Assembly: GCF_002101555.1 (NCBI RefSeq)
Contig: NZ_LQOL01000060.1
Span: 1-64,000 of the forward strand
Direction: 5' to 3'
From: Mycolicibacterium canariasense
GTDB taxonomy: Bacteria; Actinomycetota; Actinomycetes; Mycobacteriales; Mycobacteriaceae
Length of the DNA stretch: 64,000 bases
Made by a program: the position numbers and the translations under genes. This document shows positions 7,768 to 16,026 of this stretch, piece after piece; the stretch's first letter is position 1; each line of letters starts with the position of its first letter. The notes under the pieces are model-generated. The model was not told the origin of the DNA, searched no databases, and saw only the letters and a list, made by a program, of their open reading frames with translations.

Positions 7768-8301
7768 TCATCGCCGGGGCGGGGCCGACGGGTGAGAGTG
7801 GGCCTCGCACACCAGATAGATCAACGGCCGGCCGCGTTCGTCGATGGTCTCGTGATGGCGGTCGAACCCGATCTTTTCAAGGACGCGCAGTGACGCCTCG
7901 TTCCAGGCGCCGACCGTCGACCAGATGCGGGTCCGGCCCGTGGCGAATGCTGCGGCCAGCACCGCCCGGGCCGCCTCCGTCGCGTAGCCCTGCCCGTGGA
8001 ACCGCTGCAGCAGCTCGTACGCGATCTCGGGTTCGTCCAGGGTGCAACGCCCGACGATGAGCCCGCAGTAACCCAGAGGTTCGTCATCGGAGCGCCTGCG
8101 GATGGTCGCGAGCCCGATTCCGGTTTCACGGGCCATTTCTCGTTGCTCGGCCATCCGGCGGCGCACGCTCTCCAACGACTCGGTGGTCCCACCGTCGTGC
8201 TCACCGAGAAGTTCGTGATTCCACTCGGCATCGCTTGCCTCACGCTGCTGTAGGCGCAGCCGTGGCGTCAGGATCGACAGCTGCATCGCGGCGTAACGCA
8301 T
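7768..8301 (-). CDS. GNAT family N-acetyltransferase (RimJ/RimL-like)
   Basis: A 177-residue acetyltransferase. The N-terminal LTPRLRLQQRE, the GYCGLIVG strand and the acetyl-CoA loop RFHGQGYATEAARAVL (about residues 100-115) match the RimJ/RimL-type GNAT group, which acetylates protein N-termini or small amines. NEASLRVLEKIGF is the typical C-terminal motif. The ATG at 8301 has AGGAG six bases upstream; an ATG at 8334 has no such site. It follows the MerR promoter on the same strand and is probably expressed separately. Substrate unknown. Confidence 0.8.
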   Translation of the reverse strand: MRYAAMQLSILTPRLRLQQREASDAEWNHELLGEHDGGTTESLESVRRRMAEQREMARETGIGLATIRRRSDDEPLGYCGLIVGRCTLDEPEIAYELLQRFHGQGYATEAARAVLAAAFATGRTRIWSTVGAWNEASLRVLEKIGFDRHHETIDERGRPLIYLVCEAHSHPSAPPRR

Positions 8302-8496
8302 CTCGGGCTCCTGGCGTCGCGGATGTGTTCCCACGGTAGCCGCCGGTATCGTCGGGGCGAGTCAGATTCTCTCAAGCGTGGGCACCTCCGCGAGGTCCGA
8401 ACGGTCGCGTACCGCGGCTTCTTGTAACTTCCCGTCGGTTACGATGCGCATTCGGCTGAACCCAGCGAGGCGCCGCACTCATACGGGGAGAAGAAC

Positions 8497-8970
8497 ATGA
8501 CATCGCCTTCTTCTGAGGCCCACGACGAGCTCGACGAGATCGACCGGGTGTTGGTCACCGCGCTTCAGAAGGACGGTCGGATCGGCTACGCCGAACTGGG
8601 GGAACTGGTCGGCCTGACCGCCGGCGGCGCACGCAAGCGATTCATGCGATTGCAGGAGCGCGGGATCCTCAAGGTCGTCGGAGTCACCGATCCGCTTCGC
8701 TTGGGGTACCGCAGCATGGCCATGGTCGGCATCGTCGCCGACGGTGATATCGAGGCCATCGCGGCGGCGCTCAACGAGATCGACGACGTGATCTATGTGG
8801 TTCTCGCCGCCGGCCGGTACGACCTGCTGGTGGAGGTGATCGCGACCGACCAGGCCGGGCTGTTCGAAGTGATCAACCAGAAGGTGCGGGCCACCCCGGG
8901 TGTCGCGCGGGCCGAGACGTTCACCTACTACGGGATCCGGACGCACCGCTTCGAGTGGGGCGTGCGCTGA
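8497..8970 (+). CDS. Lrp/AsnC family transcriptional regulator
   Basis: A 157-residue regulator with an N-terminal helix-turn-helix (LDEIDRVLVTALQKDGRIG, residues about 12-30, then GLTAGGARKRFMRLQERG) and a C-terminal RAM ligand-binding domain (GRYDLLVEVIATD). The family senses amino acids as octamers. It sits just upstream, in the same orientation, of a kinase-aminotransferase fusion and an amine oxidase, so it probably controls that pair, by analogy with Lrp regulators next to aminotransferases. A palindrome in the intervening region is a candidate target. Confidence 0.85.
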   Translation: MTSPSSEAHDELDEIDRVLVTALQKDGRIGYAELGELVGLTAGGARKRFMRLQERGILKVVGVTDPLRLGYRSMAMVGIVADGDIEAIAAALNEIDDVIYVVLAAGRYDLLVEVIATDQAGLFEVINQKVRATPGVARAETFTYYGIRTHRFEWGVR

Positions 8971-9046
8971 TTCCGGTCAGGTCCGGTCATCCGGGCCACG
9001 CCTGACACCAGAGTTGGTGTTGATAACTCATGGAATGACCACACTC

Positions 9047-9063
9047 GGTAACGTATAGTTACC
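9047..9063. promoter_or_regulatory. Palindrome GGTAAC-N5-GTTACC upstream of the aminotransferase fusion
   Basis: A perfect 6-bp inverted repeat (9047-9052 and 9058-9063) with spacer GTATA lies 46 bp before the GTG start of the fusion gene. It overlaps a TATAGT that could be a -10 element. A role as operator for the Lrp-like regulator is inferred from position only. Confidence 0.4.
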
Positions 9064-9108
9064 AAGCGAATCGATGCGGTTCGAATTAATGAGTCAGGTG
9101 GGAGTAGC

Positions 9109-11997
9109 GTGACCAGTGATCGGTGGCGCCTCGCGCGTCCCAGCGTGGAAGCCGAGGACGCCGCGCACCTGGTGGCCGAGCACTTCGGCATCCACGGCAC
9201 GATCAGCGAGCTCGGCAGCCAGCAGGACCGTAACTACCGCGTCGACCCCGTCTCCGGTGACGGACTCCTGTTCAAGATCAACCACCCCTCGGTACCGACC
9301 GACGTGTTGGAGCTGCAGGCCGTGGTTTCGGACCGGCTGCGCGGGTCGGGCATCGCGACGCCCGCCGTGCTGTCCACGGTGCACGGGCAGCGATCGATCG
9401 AGGTCCGCACCGCCGATGGAAGCACGGCGCGCGCTTGCGCGTTCGAACTGGTCGCCGGGGATGCGGTCGCCGAGCTCGGGCCCATGACCGGGGTGCTCGC
9501 GGAGCAATTGGGTGCTCTGGCCGGGCGCATCGTCGGCGCGCTTGCCGGCGTCGAGCACGCCGCCTCGCACCGAGAACTCCAGTGGGAGCTCAGCCGCAGC
9601 CTCGACGTCGTCGAGACGCTGTCCGGCGATCTCCCGGCTGATCGCCGCGAGCTCTGTCTGCGCGCGGCGCGGGACGCTGCCGCACAGCTGGATACGTCGG
9701 CAGCCGCACTGCCGCGACAGATCATCCACGGCGACCTCACCAGTGACAATGTGCTTCGTGACGGCCAGGGCAGGCTCTGGGTGGTGGATCTCGGCGATGT
9801 CATAACATCCTGGCGCGTCGCCGAACTCGCCGTACTCGCGGCCGACGTTCTCGGCCGCACCGACAGTCTGGCCATGGTGGGCCGAGCGGTTCGGGGATTC
9901 GTCGGCGCCGTGCCGCTCAGCGATGACGAACTCGCCGCCATCTGGCCGATGATGATCCTGCGCGGCGCGGTATTGGCCGTGAGCGGATGGTCGCAACTGC
10001 GCATCGATCCGGACAACGGGTACGCCCGCGAGCGCCTCGAGCACGAATGGCAGGTGTTCGAGCGGACCGTCGACTGCGATGCGGCCCAAGCCATTCCGCA
10101 GCTGCGGCTGGCGGCCGGCCGGACCCATCGCCCGGGTCTCGACTATGCCGACGTCATTCCCGGACTGCGACAAGCCGCCGTGCTGGACCTGGGTGTCCGC
10201 AGCGAAGCGCTCGACGGGGGACGCTGGATCGCGCCCGGGGTGGAGCGCGAGCTGGTCCGGGAGGCGCTGTCCGGCGCCCCCGTCGCGGCAATGCGGTTCG
10301 GTGAGACCCGGCTCAGCCGTGTCTGCCTGGATGTGGGGCAACCCGCACCGACGCGTGCCCGCTGTGTGGAGCTATGGACCCGCCCGGGAACCCTTGTCAG
10401 CGCGCCCTTCTCGGGAACCCTCGTGCAGCATGACTCCGGACTGGAGCTCACCGACAACGGGGTGGTGCTGCGGATCGACGGCATCTCGAGCGTCACCGCG
10501 AGCGGCGACATCCGCGCCGGCGAGCCGATCGGCCGGGTACGTCCGGATCCGGAAGGTCTCGGCCGGATCGTTGTCACCCGCCGGGTACGGGACGCGTCCG
10601 CGGCGCCGGTGTTCGCCGGGCCGGACGACGAGTACGAAACCGATGGTGCGGCAGATCCTTCGCCGATCCTCGGGGTCGCGGCCGTGCCCGACCCGCTCCT
10701 CGAGCTGCACGTGGCACGGGAACGTCGCGACCGCGCCATGGGTGGCGCCGCCGAGCGCTACTACAGCGAGCCTCCTCAGATCGAACGAGGCTGGGGCACC
10801 AGACTCATCGACACCCAAGGCCGGGCCTACCTCGACATGGTCAACAACGTCACGGCCATCGGGCACTGCCACCCGCGGCTCGCGGACGCTGTCGGCAGGC
10901 AACTACGTCTGCTCAACACGAACTCGCGATTCCTGTATCAGGCCTACGCCGACTTCTCGGAGAGGCTGGTGGCCCAGTCGCCGGATCCGGCCCTGGACAC
11001 CGTGATTCCGGTGAACAGCGGTTCCGAGGCGATCGACCTTGCCCTGCGACTCGCCCAGGTCGCCACCGGACGGCGAGATGTCATCGCGGTACGCGAGGGC
11101 TACCACGGCTGGACGATGGCGGCCGACTCGGTGAGCACATCCGCATTCGACAATCCGAGTGCCCTGTCCTCGCGACCCGATTGGGTGCACCTGGTCGACG
11201 CGCCGAACGCGTACCGTGGGCCCTTCCGGGGACAGGATGCCGGAACACGCTATGCGGCACAGGTTGCCGAAGTCGTGTCCGGACTCGTCGCCCAGAACCG
11301 CGCCCCGGCGGCCTTCATCTGTGAGCCCGTGCTCGGTAACGCCGGTGGAGTGATCCCGCCGGCGGGCTACCTGTCCGGGGCGTATGCCGCTGTGCGTCAC
11401 CACGGCGGGCTTGCGATCGCCGACGAGGTGCAGGTCGGGTACGGGCGCCTCGGAAAGGCGTTCTGGGGCTCGCAATTCCAGGGTGTCGTCCCCGACATCA
11501 TCGCCGTCGCCAAAGCCGCGGGAAACGCGTATCCGATCGGCGCCGTCATCACCCGCCGCGAGATCGCCGACGCTCTGCGCGAGGAGGGCATGTTCTTCTC
11601 GTCCGCCGCCGGGGCGCCGGCCAGCGCGGTGGCGGGCTCGACGGTACTCGACGTGATCCGCGACGAAGGATTGCAGGCCAACGCGGATCGGGTCGGGGAG
11701 CACCTGCGGCAACGGCTCTGCCGACTGGCCGATGAGCACCCGCTCATCGGGACGGTGCACGGGACGGGCCTGTACCTCGGTGTGGAACTGGTCACCGACC
11801 GCGAATCACGCACACCCGCAATGGATGAGACCGCGTGGCTGTGCGAGCGGATCCTGGCCTACGGCATCATCTTGCAGGCCACGTCCGAGCGTCAGAACGT
11901 TCTGAAGATCAAACCACCGCTGACGCTCACCCTCGACGAGGCGGATGCTTTCGTGGATGCTTTGGATCGGGTGCTGACCGAACTCGGCGACCGATGA
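9109..11997 (+). CDS. Fusion of aminoglycoside-phosphotransferase-like kinase, M23-like domain and class III aminotransferase
   Basis: A 962-residue protein in three parts. Residues about 1-340 are an APH/choline-kinase-like domain with the catalytic loop HGDLTSDN (His207, Asp209) and a WVVDLGD metal motif. About 400-490 is a peptidase-M23-like beta domain (SAPFSGTLVQHDSGLELTDNG in part) without a visible zinc set. About 520-962 is a class III PLP aminotransferase with Lys802 in VAKAAGNAYPIG and DEVQVGYGR. Such fusions are known in bacteria, but their substrate, perhaps a phosphorylated amino alcohol as for ethanolamine-phosphate lyase relatives, is unknown. The GTG start follows GTGGGAG. Confidence 0.85.
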   Translation: MTSDRWRLARPSVEAEDAAHLVAEHFGIHGTISELGSQQDRNYRVDPVSGDGLLFKINHPSVPTDVLELQAVVSDRLRGSGIATPAVLSTVHGQRSIEVRTADGSTARACAFELVAGDAVAELGPMTGVLAEQLGALAGRIVGALAGVEHAASHRELQWELSRSLDVVETLSGDLPADRRELCLRAARDAAAQLDTSAAALPRQIIHGDLTSDNVLRDGQGRLWVVDLGDVITSWRVAELAVLAADVLGRTDSLAMVGRAVRGFVGAVPLSDDELAAIWPMMILRGAVLAVSGWSQLRIDPDNGYARERLEHEWQVFERTVDCDAAQAIPQLRLAAGRTHRPGLDYADVIPGLRQAAVLDLGVRSEALDGGRWIAPGVERELVREALSGAPVAAMRFGETRLSRVCLDVGQPAPTRARCVELWTRPGTLVSAPFSGTLVQHDSGLELTDNGVVLRIDGISSVTASGDIRAGEPIGRVRPDPEGLGRIVVTRRVRDASAAPVFAGPDDEYETDGAADPSPILGVAAVPDPLLELHVARERRDRAMGGAAERYYSEPPQIERGWGTRLIDTQGRAYLDMVNNVTAIGHCHPRLADAVGRQLRLLNTNSRFLYQAYADFSERLVAQSPDPALDTVIPVNSGSEAIDLALRLAQVATGRRDVIAVREGYHGWTMAADSVSTSAFDNPSALSSRPDWVHLVDAPNAYRGPFRGQDAGTRYAAQVAEVVSGLVAQNRAPAAFICEPVLGNAGGVIPPAGYLSGAYAAVRHHGGLAIADEVQVGYGRLGKAFWGSQFQGVVPDIIAVAKAAGNAYPIGAVITRREIADALREEGMFFSSAAGAPASAVAGSTVLDVIRDEGLQANADRVGEHLRQRLCRLADEHPLIGTVHGTGLYLGVELVTDRESRTPAMDETAWLCERILAYGIILQATSERQNVLKIKPPLTLTLDEADAFVDALDRVLTELGDR

Positions 11998-13376
11998 TCA
12001 CAGAGTCGAAGAGGATGTCGATGGACACATTCGATACCGTCGTGGTGGGTGCCGGCGTGGCCGGCCTGACGGCGGCGAGGTTGCTCAGCCTGGCCGGCCG
12101 GCGGGTGGTGGTGCTCGAGGCGCGGGACCGGATCGGCGGCCGGTTGTGGACGGATCGCTCGGCGGGGTTCTGTGTGGATCTGGGCGCGTCGTGGATTCAC
12201 GGTATCGAAGGCAACCCGTTGACCGATCTGGCCGCGGCGTTCGGGATGGACACCGTCGAGTTCACGGTGGGTGCGTTCCAACCCGACAGCCGACCGATCG
12301 CCAACTACGACCCGGCTTTCCGGCCGCTGGATCCCGCCGCGGCACGGCGGTGGGCCGACGACGTCCATGCCGCGGATGCCGAACTGGAACGGATCGTTGC
12401 GGCGTCGAGCGCCGGGCAGAGTTATGCCGACGTGGCGGCGCAGGCGGTGGCCGCGCAGGGCTGGGATACCGACCGTGGCCAACGGGTATGGGAGTTCTAC
12501 CGTCATCGCACCGAAGAGCAGTGCGGCGCGCACATCAGCGATGTCGCGGCGCACGGTCTGGACGAGGATGCGATTGTCGGGGATGAGGTGATCTTCCCGG
12601 GTGGTTATGACCAGCTGGCGGTGAATCTCGCTGGCGGACTGGATATTCGGCTCGACCAGCTGGTGCGGACGGTCACGTGGTCGGAGGCAGGCGTGCGGGT
12701 CGAGACCGATGCGGCCGCCTTCGAGGCGCGCAATGTGGTGATCACCGTCCCGCTGGGGGTGCTCAAGGCCGGTGCGATCGAGTTCGTGCCCGCCCTGCCG
12801 GACGTGGTCGCCGGCCCGATCGAGCGGTTGGGCATGGGCGTGTTCGTCAAGGTGTTCGTTCAGTTCCCGCACCGGTTCTGGCCCGACGATGTGTATGCGA
12901 TCCGCCAGCAGGGTGCTGCCGGTGACACCTGGCATTCCTGGTATGACGTGTCGGCGGTCAGTGGGCAGCCGATGTTGTTGACTTTCGCCGGTGGACCACG
13001 CGGGCGGGAGGTGGAGGCGATGAGCGATGAACAGGTCGTCGCTTCGGTGGTGAGTTCCCTGCGGCAGATCTACGGTGACAGCGTCGACGAGCCGGTCGGC
13101 TCGTGGGTGACAGGGTGGGGGAGCGATCCGTTGTCTCGCGGTTCGTATTCGTATGTGGCGGTGGGTGCAACGCACGAGGATCACGACGCGATGGCCACCC
13201 CGGTGGGCGGTGCGGTGCACCTGGCCGGCGAGGCGACGTGGAGTACCGATCCCGCGACGGTGAACGGGGCGCTGCTGTCCGGGCACCGCGCGGCCGAACG
13301 CGTCCTCGGGCGGCCGATCCCACTTGCGACGCTGCCGAAGCGTCAGGGCGGATCGGTTCTCGGCGTCGAATCCTGA
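11994..13376 (+). CDS. Flavin-containing amine oxidase
   Basis: A roughly 460-residue FAD enzyme of the monoamine/polyamine oxidase family. The dinucleotide fold VVVGAGVAGLTAARLL and the EARDRIGGRLWT motif are near the N-terminus, and the C-terminal FAD motif lies in HLAGEATWSTDPATVNGALLSG (read in part). It oxidises amines to aldehydes with release of ammonia and hydrogen peroxide. The ATG at 11994 overlaps the preceding stop (ATGA); ATGs at 12015 and 12021 are alternatives. Coupling to the aminotransferase fusion suggests both act on related amines. Confidence 0.85.
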   Translation: MITESKRMSMDTFDTVVVGAGVAGLTAARLLSLAGRRVVVLEARDRIGGRLWTDRSAGFCVDLGASWIHGIEGNPLTDLAAAFGMDTVEFTVGAFQPDSRPIANYDPAFRPLDPAAARRWADDVHAADAELERIVAASSAGQSYADVAAQAVAAQGWDTDRGQRVWEFYRHRTEEQCGAHISDVAAHGLDEDAIVGDEVIFPGGYDQLAVNLAGGLDIRLDQLVRTVTWSEAGVRVETDAAAFEARNVVITVPLGVLKAGAIEFVPALPDVVAGPIERLGMGVFVKVFVQFPHRFWPDDVYAIRQQGAAGDTWHSWYDVSAVSGQPMLLTFAGGPRGREVEAMSDEQVVASVVSSLRQIYGDSVDEPVGSWVTGWGSDPLSRGSYSYVAVGATHEDHDAMATPVGGAVHLAGEATWSTDPATVNGALLSGHRAAERVLGRPIPLATLPKRQGGSVLGVES

Positions 13377-13382
13377 GACACC

Positions 13383-13802
13383 TCAGATGTCGTGACTGCT
13401 GGGCCCGCCGGATCTCGGGCCGTAGCGCTGCTCGTAGGCCCGGTGGATATGTGCGTTGCGCTCACGGGAGAGCTTGTCGACGAGACCGGTGCTCAGGCCG
13501 TGCTTGGCCAGCATGTGACGCCGCCACACCTTGTTGAGTGCGTGCGAGAAGAACACGAACGGGATGAAGATGGGCAGCGTCATGCTCACGTGCAGATAGA
13601 GCGACATCGGGATGAACCAGATGGGTGCCAGGACCAGGACGGCCGGCACGGCCACCCTGGCCATCATGCGCACGGTCGCGCCCGGACCCGCGAGGTCCTG
13701 AGCAACCCAGGCCCGCATGGAGTCCGGCAACCGCTTGCCGTAGCAGTACGCGATGTACTGCAGCGCACCCGGCCTGGATGTGGGCACGTGTTCGGTCGGC
13801 AT
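13383..13802 (-). CDS. DUF5313 family membrane protein
   Basis: A 139-residue protein with two hydrophobic helices (about residues 48-70 and 72-90) and a basic, His-rich C-terminus. The N-terminal PGALQYIAYCYGKRLPDSM resembles the actinobacterial DUF5313 family, whose function is unknown. It is convergent with the amine oxidase gene (6 bp apart) and divergent from the ArsR gene, so its promoter lies next to the ArsR palindrome and could be affected by it. Confidence 0.7.
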   Translation of the reverse strand: MPTEHVPTSRPGALQYIAYCYGKRLPDSMRAWVAQDLAGPGATVRMMARVAVPAVLVLAPIWFIPMSLYLHVSMTLPIFIPFVFFSHALNKVWRRHMLAKHGLSTGLVDKLSRERNAHIHRAYEQRYGPRSGGPSSHDI

Positions 13803-13828
13803 GGACCGAGCATAGCTAGCGGTATGAT

Positions 13829-13850
13829 GGATTGCGAATTATCGCAATCC
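13829..13850. promoter_or_regulatory. ArsR-family operator palindrome
   Basis: GGATTGCGA (13829-13837) and TCGCAATCC (13842-13850) form a perfect 9-bp inverted repeat with spacer ATTA, 33 bp before the ArsR start. Imperfect AT-centred palindromes of this size are typical ArsR/SmtB sites. It lies in the divergent gap between the DUF5313 and ArsR genes, so it may govern both. Confidence 0.65.
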
Positions 13851-13883
13851 ACTATCCATGCACCATGTGAGGGGCCGAGCAAC

Positions 13884-14261
13884 GTGGCGGACAGCTTCCT
13901 GGGCGGCGCTGAGCGACCGTTGTACGAGATCAAGGCCAACCTGTTCAAGGCGCTGGCGCATCCGGCGCGCATTCGCGTGCTGGAGATCCTGTCCACCAAC
14001 AGCGCCCCGACACCGGTCAGCACGATCCTGGCCGAGAGCGATCTCGAACCGACCCTGCTCTCCCAGCACCTGGCCGTGCTCAAGCGCCACCACGTAGTCA
14101 GCGGCCAGCGCGTCGGCAATGCCGTCTACTACCAGCTCGCGCATCCGAAGATCGCCGAGCTGTTGGTGATCGCGCGCACCTTTCTGGTGGACACCCTTGC
14201 CGCACAGCGCGATCGGCTGGACGCGGTGGGGTCCCTGCCTCCCATCGGCTCGGCGACGTGA
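13884..14261 (+). CDS. ArsR family winged-helix repressor
   Basis: A 125-residue repressor. The winged helix covers about residues 20-95 (LFKALAHPARIRVLEIL, LSQHLAVLKRHHVVSGQRVGN). The classic CxC metal site of alpha3 is absent, so it may not sense arsenic or cadmium. The GTG at 13884 follows AGGGG and fits the family length; the frame is open further upstream but that covers the divergent gene. Its stop overlaps the SulP start (GTGA), so it almost certainly controls SulP. The palindrome at 13829 is its likely site. Confidence 0.85.
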   Translation: MADSFLGGAERPLYEIKANLFKALAHPARIRVLEILSTNSAPTPVSTILAESDLEPTLLSQHLAVLKRHHVVSGQRVGNAVYYQLAHPKIAELLVIARTFLVDTLAAQRDRLDAVGSLPPIGSAT

Positions 14262-15895
14262 TCGGCCAGCAGGTTCGCCGGGCTGTTCGGATGCTGCCGC
14301 GTAGCGCCGACTACACCGGCCTGCGCACCACCTGGACACGCGACCTCGTCGCCGGGCTGACCGTCGGCGTGGTGGCACTACCGCTGGCATTGGCGTTCGG
14401 AATCAGCTCGGGTGTCGGCGCGGCGGCCGGCCTGGTGACGGCGGTTGTCGCGGGCGTGGTGGCCGCGGTGTTCGGCGGCTCACATGTCCAGGTGTCGGGT
14501 CCGACGGGGGCAATGGCGGTGGTGTTGGCGCCCATTGTCGCGCTCTACGGGGTGGGCAGCGTCGCGCTGGTCACCGTGCTGGCCGGCGTGATCGTCGTCG
14601 TCGCCGGCATGACCGGGCTGGGGCGCGCCGTGACGTTCATCCCGTGGCCGGTGATGGAGGGATTCACCCTCGGCATCGCGGTGATCATCTTCCTACAACA
14701 GGTTCCGGCCGCCTTCGGCCAGCCTGTCCCGCAGGGCCGGTCCCCGCTGGCCGCCGCGGCGCAGGTGGTGGCGGCGGCGGACGTCGGCACCGCCGGTGCC
14801 GCACTGGTGGTGGTGCTGGTGACGGCCGCGCTGATGGTCGTGCTACCCCGGCTGCATTCGGCACTTCCGGCCTCGCTGCTGGCGGTGATCGCCGCGACCG
14901 TGCTGGCGGCGGGCTTCAGTCTGACGGTCGCGCGCATCGGCGCGTTACCGGACCGTCTGCCGACTCCGCAGTGGCCGCACACGGACCTCGCCGCGCTGAA
15001 GACCCTCGCCGGTGCGGCGCTGGCCATCGCCGCCCTGGCGGCCATCGAGTCACTGCTCTCGGCGCGGGTGGCCGCGGCGATGTCCGCGACCGGACCCTAT
15101 GACCCCGATCGTGAACTGGTGGGCCAGGGTTTGGCCTCGGTCGCCTCCGGGGTGTTCGGCGGGATGCCGGCCACCGGCGCGATCGCGCGCACCGCGGTGA
15201 ACGTCCGCTCGGGTGCGCGAACCCGGGTTGCCGCCATCACGCATTCGGTGCTGCTGCTGGCCGTGGTGTACCTCGCCAGCGGCCCGGTAGGGGAGATCCC
15301 GCTGGCGGCACTTGCCGCGGTGCTGATGGTGACCGCCTTCCGCATGGTCCCGTACCGCAGCATCGTCCGGATCGTGCGGGCCAGCCGGTCGAGCGCGGTC
15401 ACGTTCGCGCTGACCGCCGTTGTCACGGTCTGTTTCGACCTCATCGATGCCGTCGAGATCGGTATCGCGGTGACCGCGCTGTTCGCCCTGCGGGCCCTGG
15501 CCCGGCGCAGCAGCGTCGCGCGGGAAGAGCTTCCTGGGCCGGCCGAGCCGGGGGACGAGCGGATCGCGTTGCTTCGGCTCGACGGTGCCATGTTCTTCGG
15601 TGCGGCCGAGCGTATTTCGGCCGCAATCAGCGACGCGCGTCATCCCGAGGTGGATGTGGTGATCATCCGGCTGTCCCAGCTCGGTTTGCTCGACGCTACC
15701 GGGGCGCACACCCTGGCCCAGATCACCAGCGAGCTGGAAGCCAGCGGCATCACCGTCATCATCAAAGGCGTTCAGCCCGAACATGAGTCGCTGTTGCGAA
15801 ACGTCGGCGTCTTCGACGGCCTGCGTCACGACAACCATCTCGTCGACACCCTCGACGAGGCGATCGCGCATGCCCGCAGACACGTGGCGGCATAA
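14258..15895 (+). CDS. SulP family anion transporter with STAS domain
   Basis: A 545-residue transporter with about 10-12 membrane helices (residues about 30-420), including GLTVGVVALPLALAFG and the SulP block GGSHVQVSGPTGAMAVV. A cytosolic STAS domain follows (residues about 440-540, RLDGAMFFGAAERI and LLDATGAHTL). SulP proteins move sulfate, bicarbonate, carboxylates or other anions. The GTG start overlaps the ArsR stop by four bases, forming a two-gene operon. Similar ArsR-SulP pairs exist in actinobacteria. The substrate cannot be told from sequence. Confidence 0.88.
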   Translation: MIGQQVRRAVRMLPRSADYTGLRTTWTRDLVAGLTVGVVALPLALAFGISSGVGAAAGLVTAVVAGVVAAVFGGSHVQVSGPTGAMAVVLAPIVALYGVGSVALVTVLAGVIVVVAGMTGLGRAVTFIPWPVMEGFTLGIAVIIFLQQVPAAFGQPVPQGRSPLAAAAQVVAAADVGTAGAALVVVLVTAALMVVLPRLHSALPASLLAVIAATVLAAGFSLTVARIGALPDRLPTPQWPHTDLAALKTLAGAALAIAALAAIESLLSARVAAAMSATGPYDPDRELVGQGLASVASGVFGGMPATGAIARTAVNVRSGARTRVAAITHSVLLLAVVYLASGPVGEIPLAALAAVLMVTAFRMVPYRSIVRIVRASRSSAVTFALTAVVTVCFDLIDAVEIGIAVTALFALRALARRSSVAREELPGPAEPGDERIALLRLDGAMFFGAAERISAAISDARHPEVDVVIIRLSQLGLLDATGAHTLAQITSELEASGITVIIKGVQPEHESLLRNVGVFDGLRHDNHLVDTLDEAIAHARRHVAA

Positions 15896-15936
15896 CGCCG
15901 ACGACGGTCCAGGTTGACGCGGCCACAACAGGACAT

Positions 15937-16017
15937 CGCGCGTCCGTGAAGCATCGCGATGTCATTGTTCAGCAGCAGATTCCCGATGGCCAACGCATCG
16001 TCGCGCAGGTAGTCCAT
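15937..16017 (-). pseudogene. Possible remnant of a TauD/TfdA-like dioxygenase C-terminus
   Basis: On the minus strand, 27 codons read MDYLRDDALAIGNLLLNN followed by DIAMLHGRA, resembling the C-terminal block of 2-oxoglutarate dioxygenases (a loop with NN, then HxR). Beyond Ala the match is lost and no start or catalytic HxD is present, so any gene here is a fragment. The match is short, and chance is possible. It sits in the 131-bp gap between SulP and nitrilase. Confidence 0.2.
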
Positions 16018-16026
16018 TTCGTTGCG

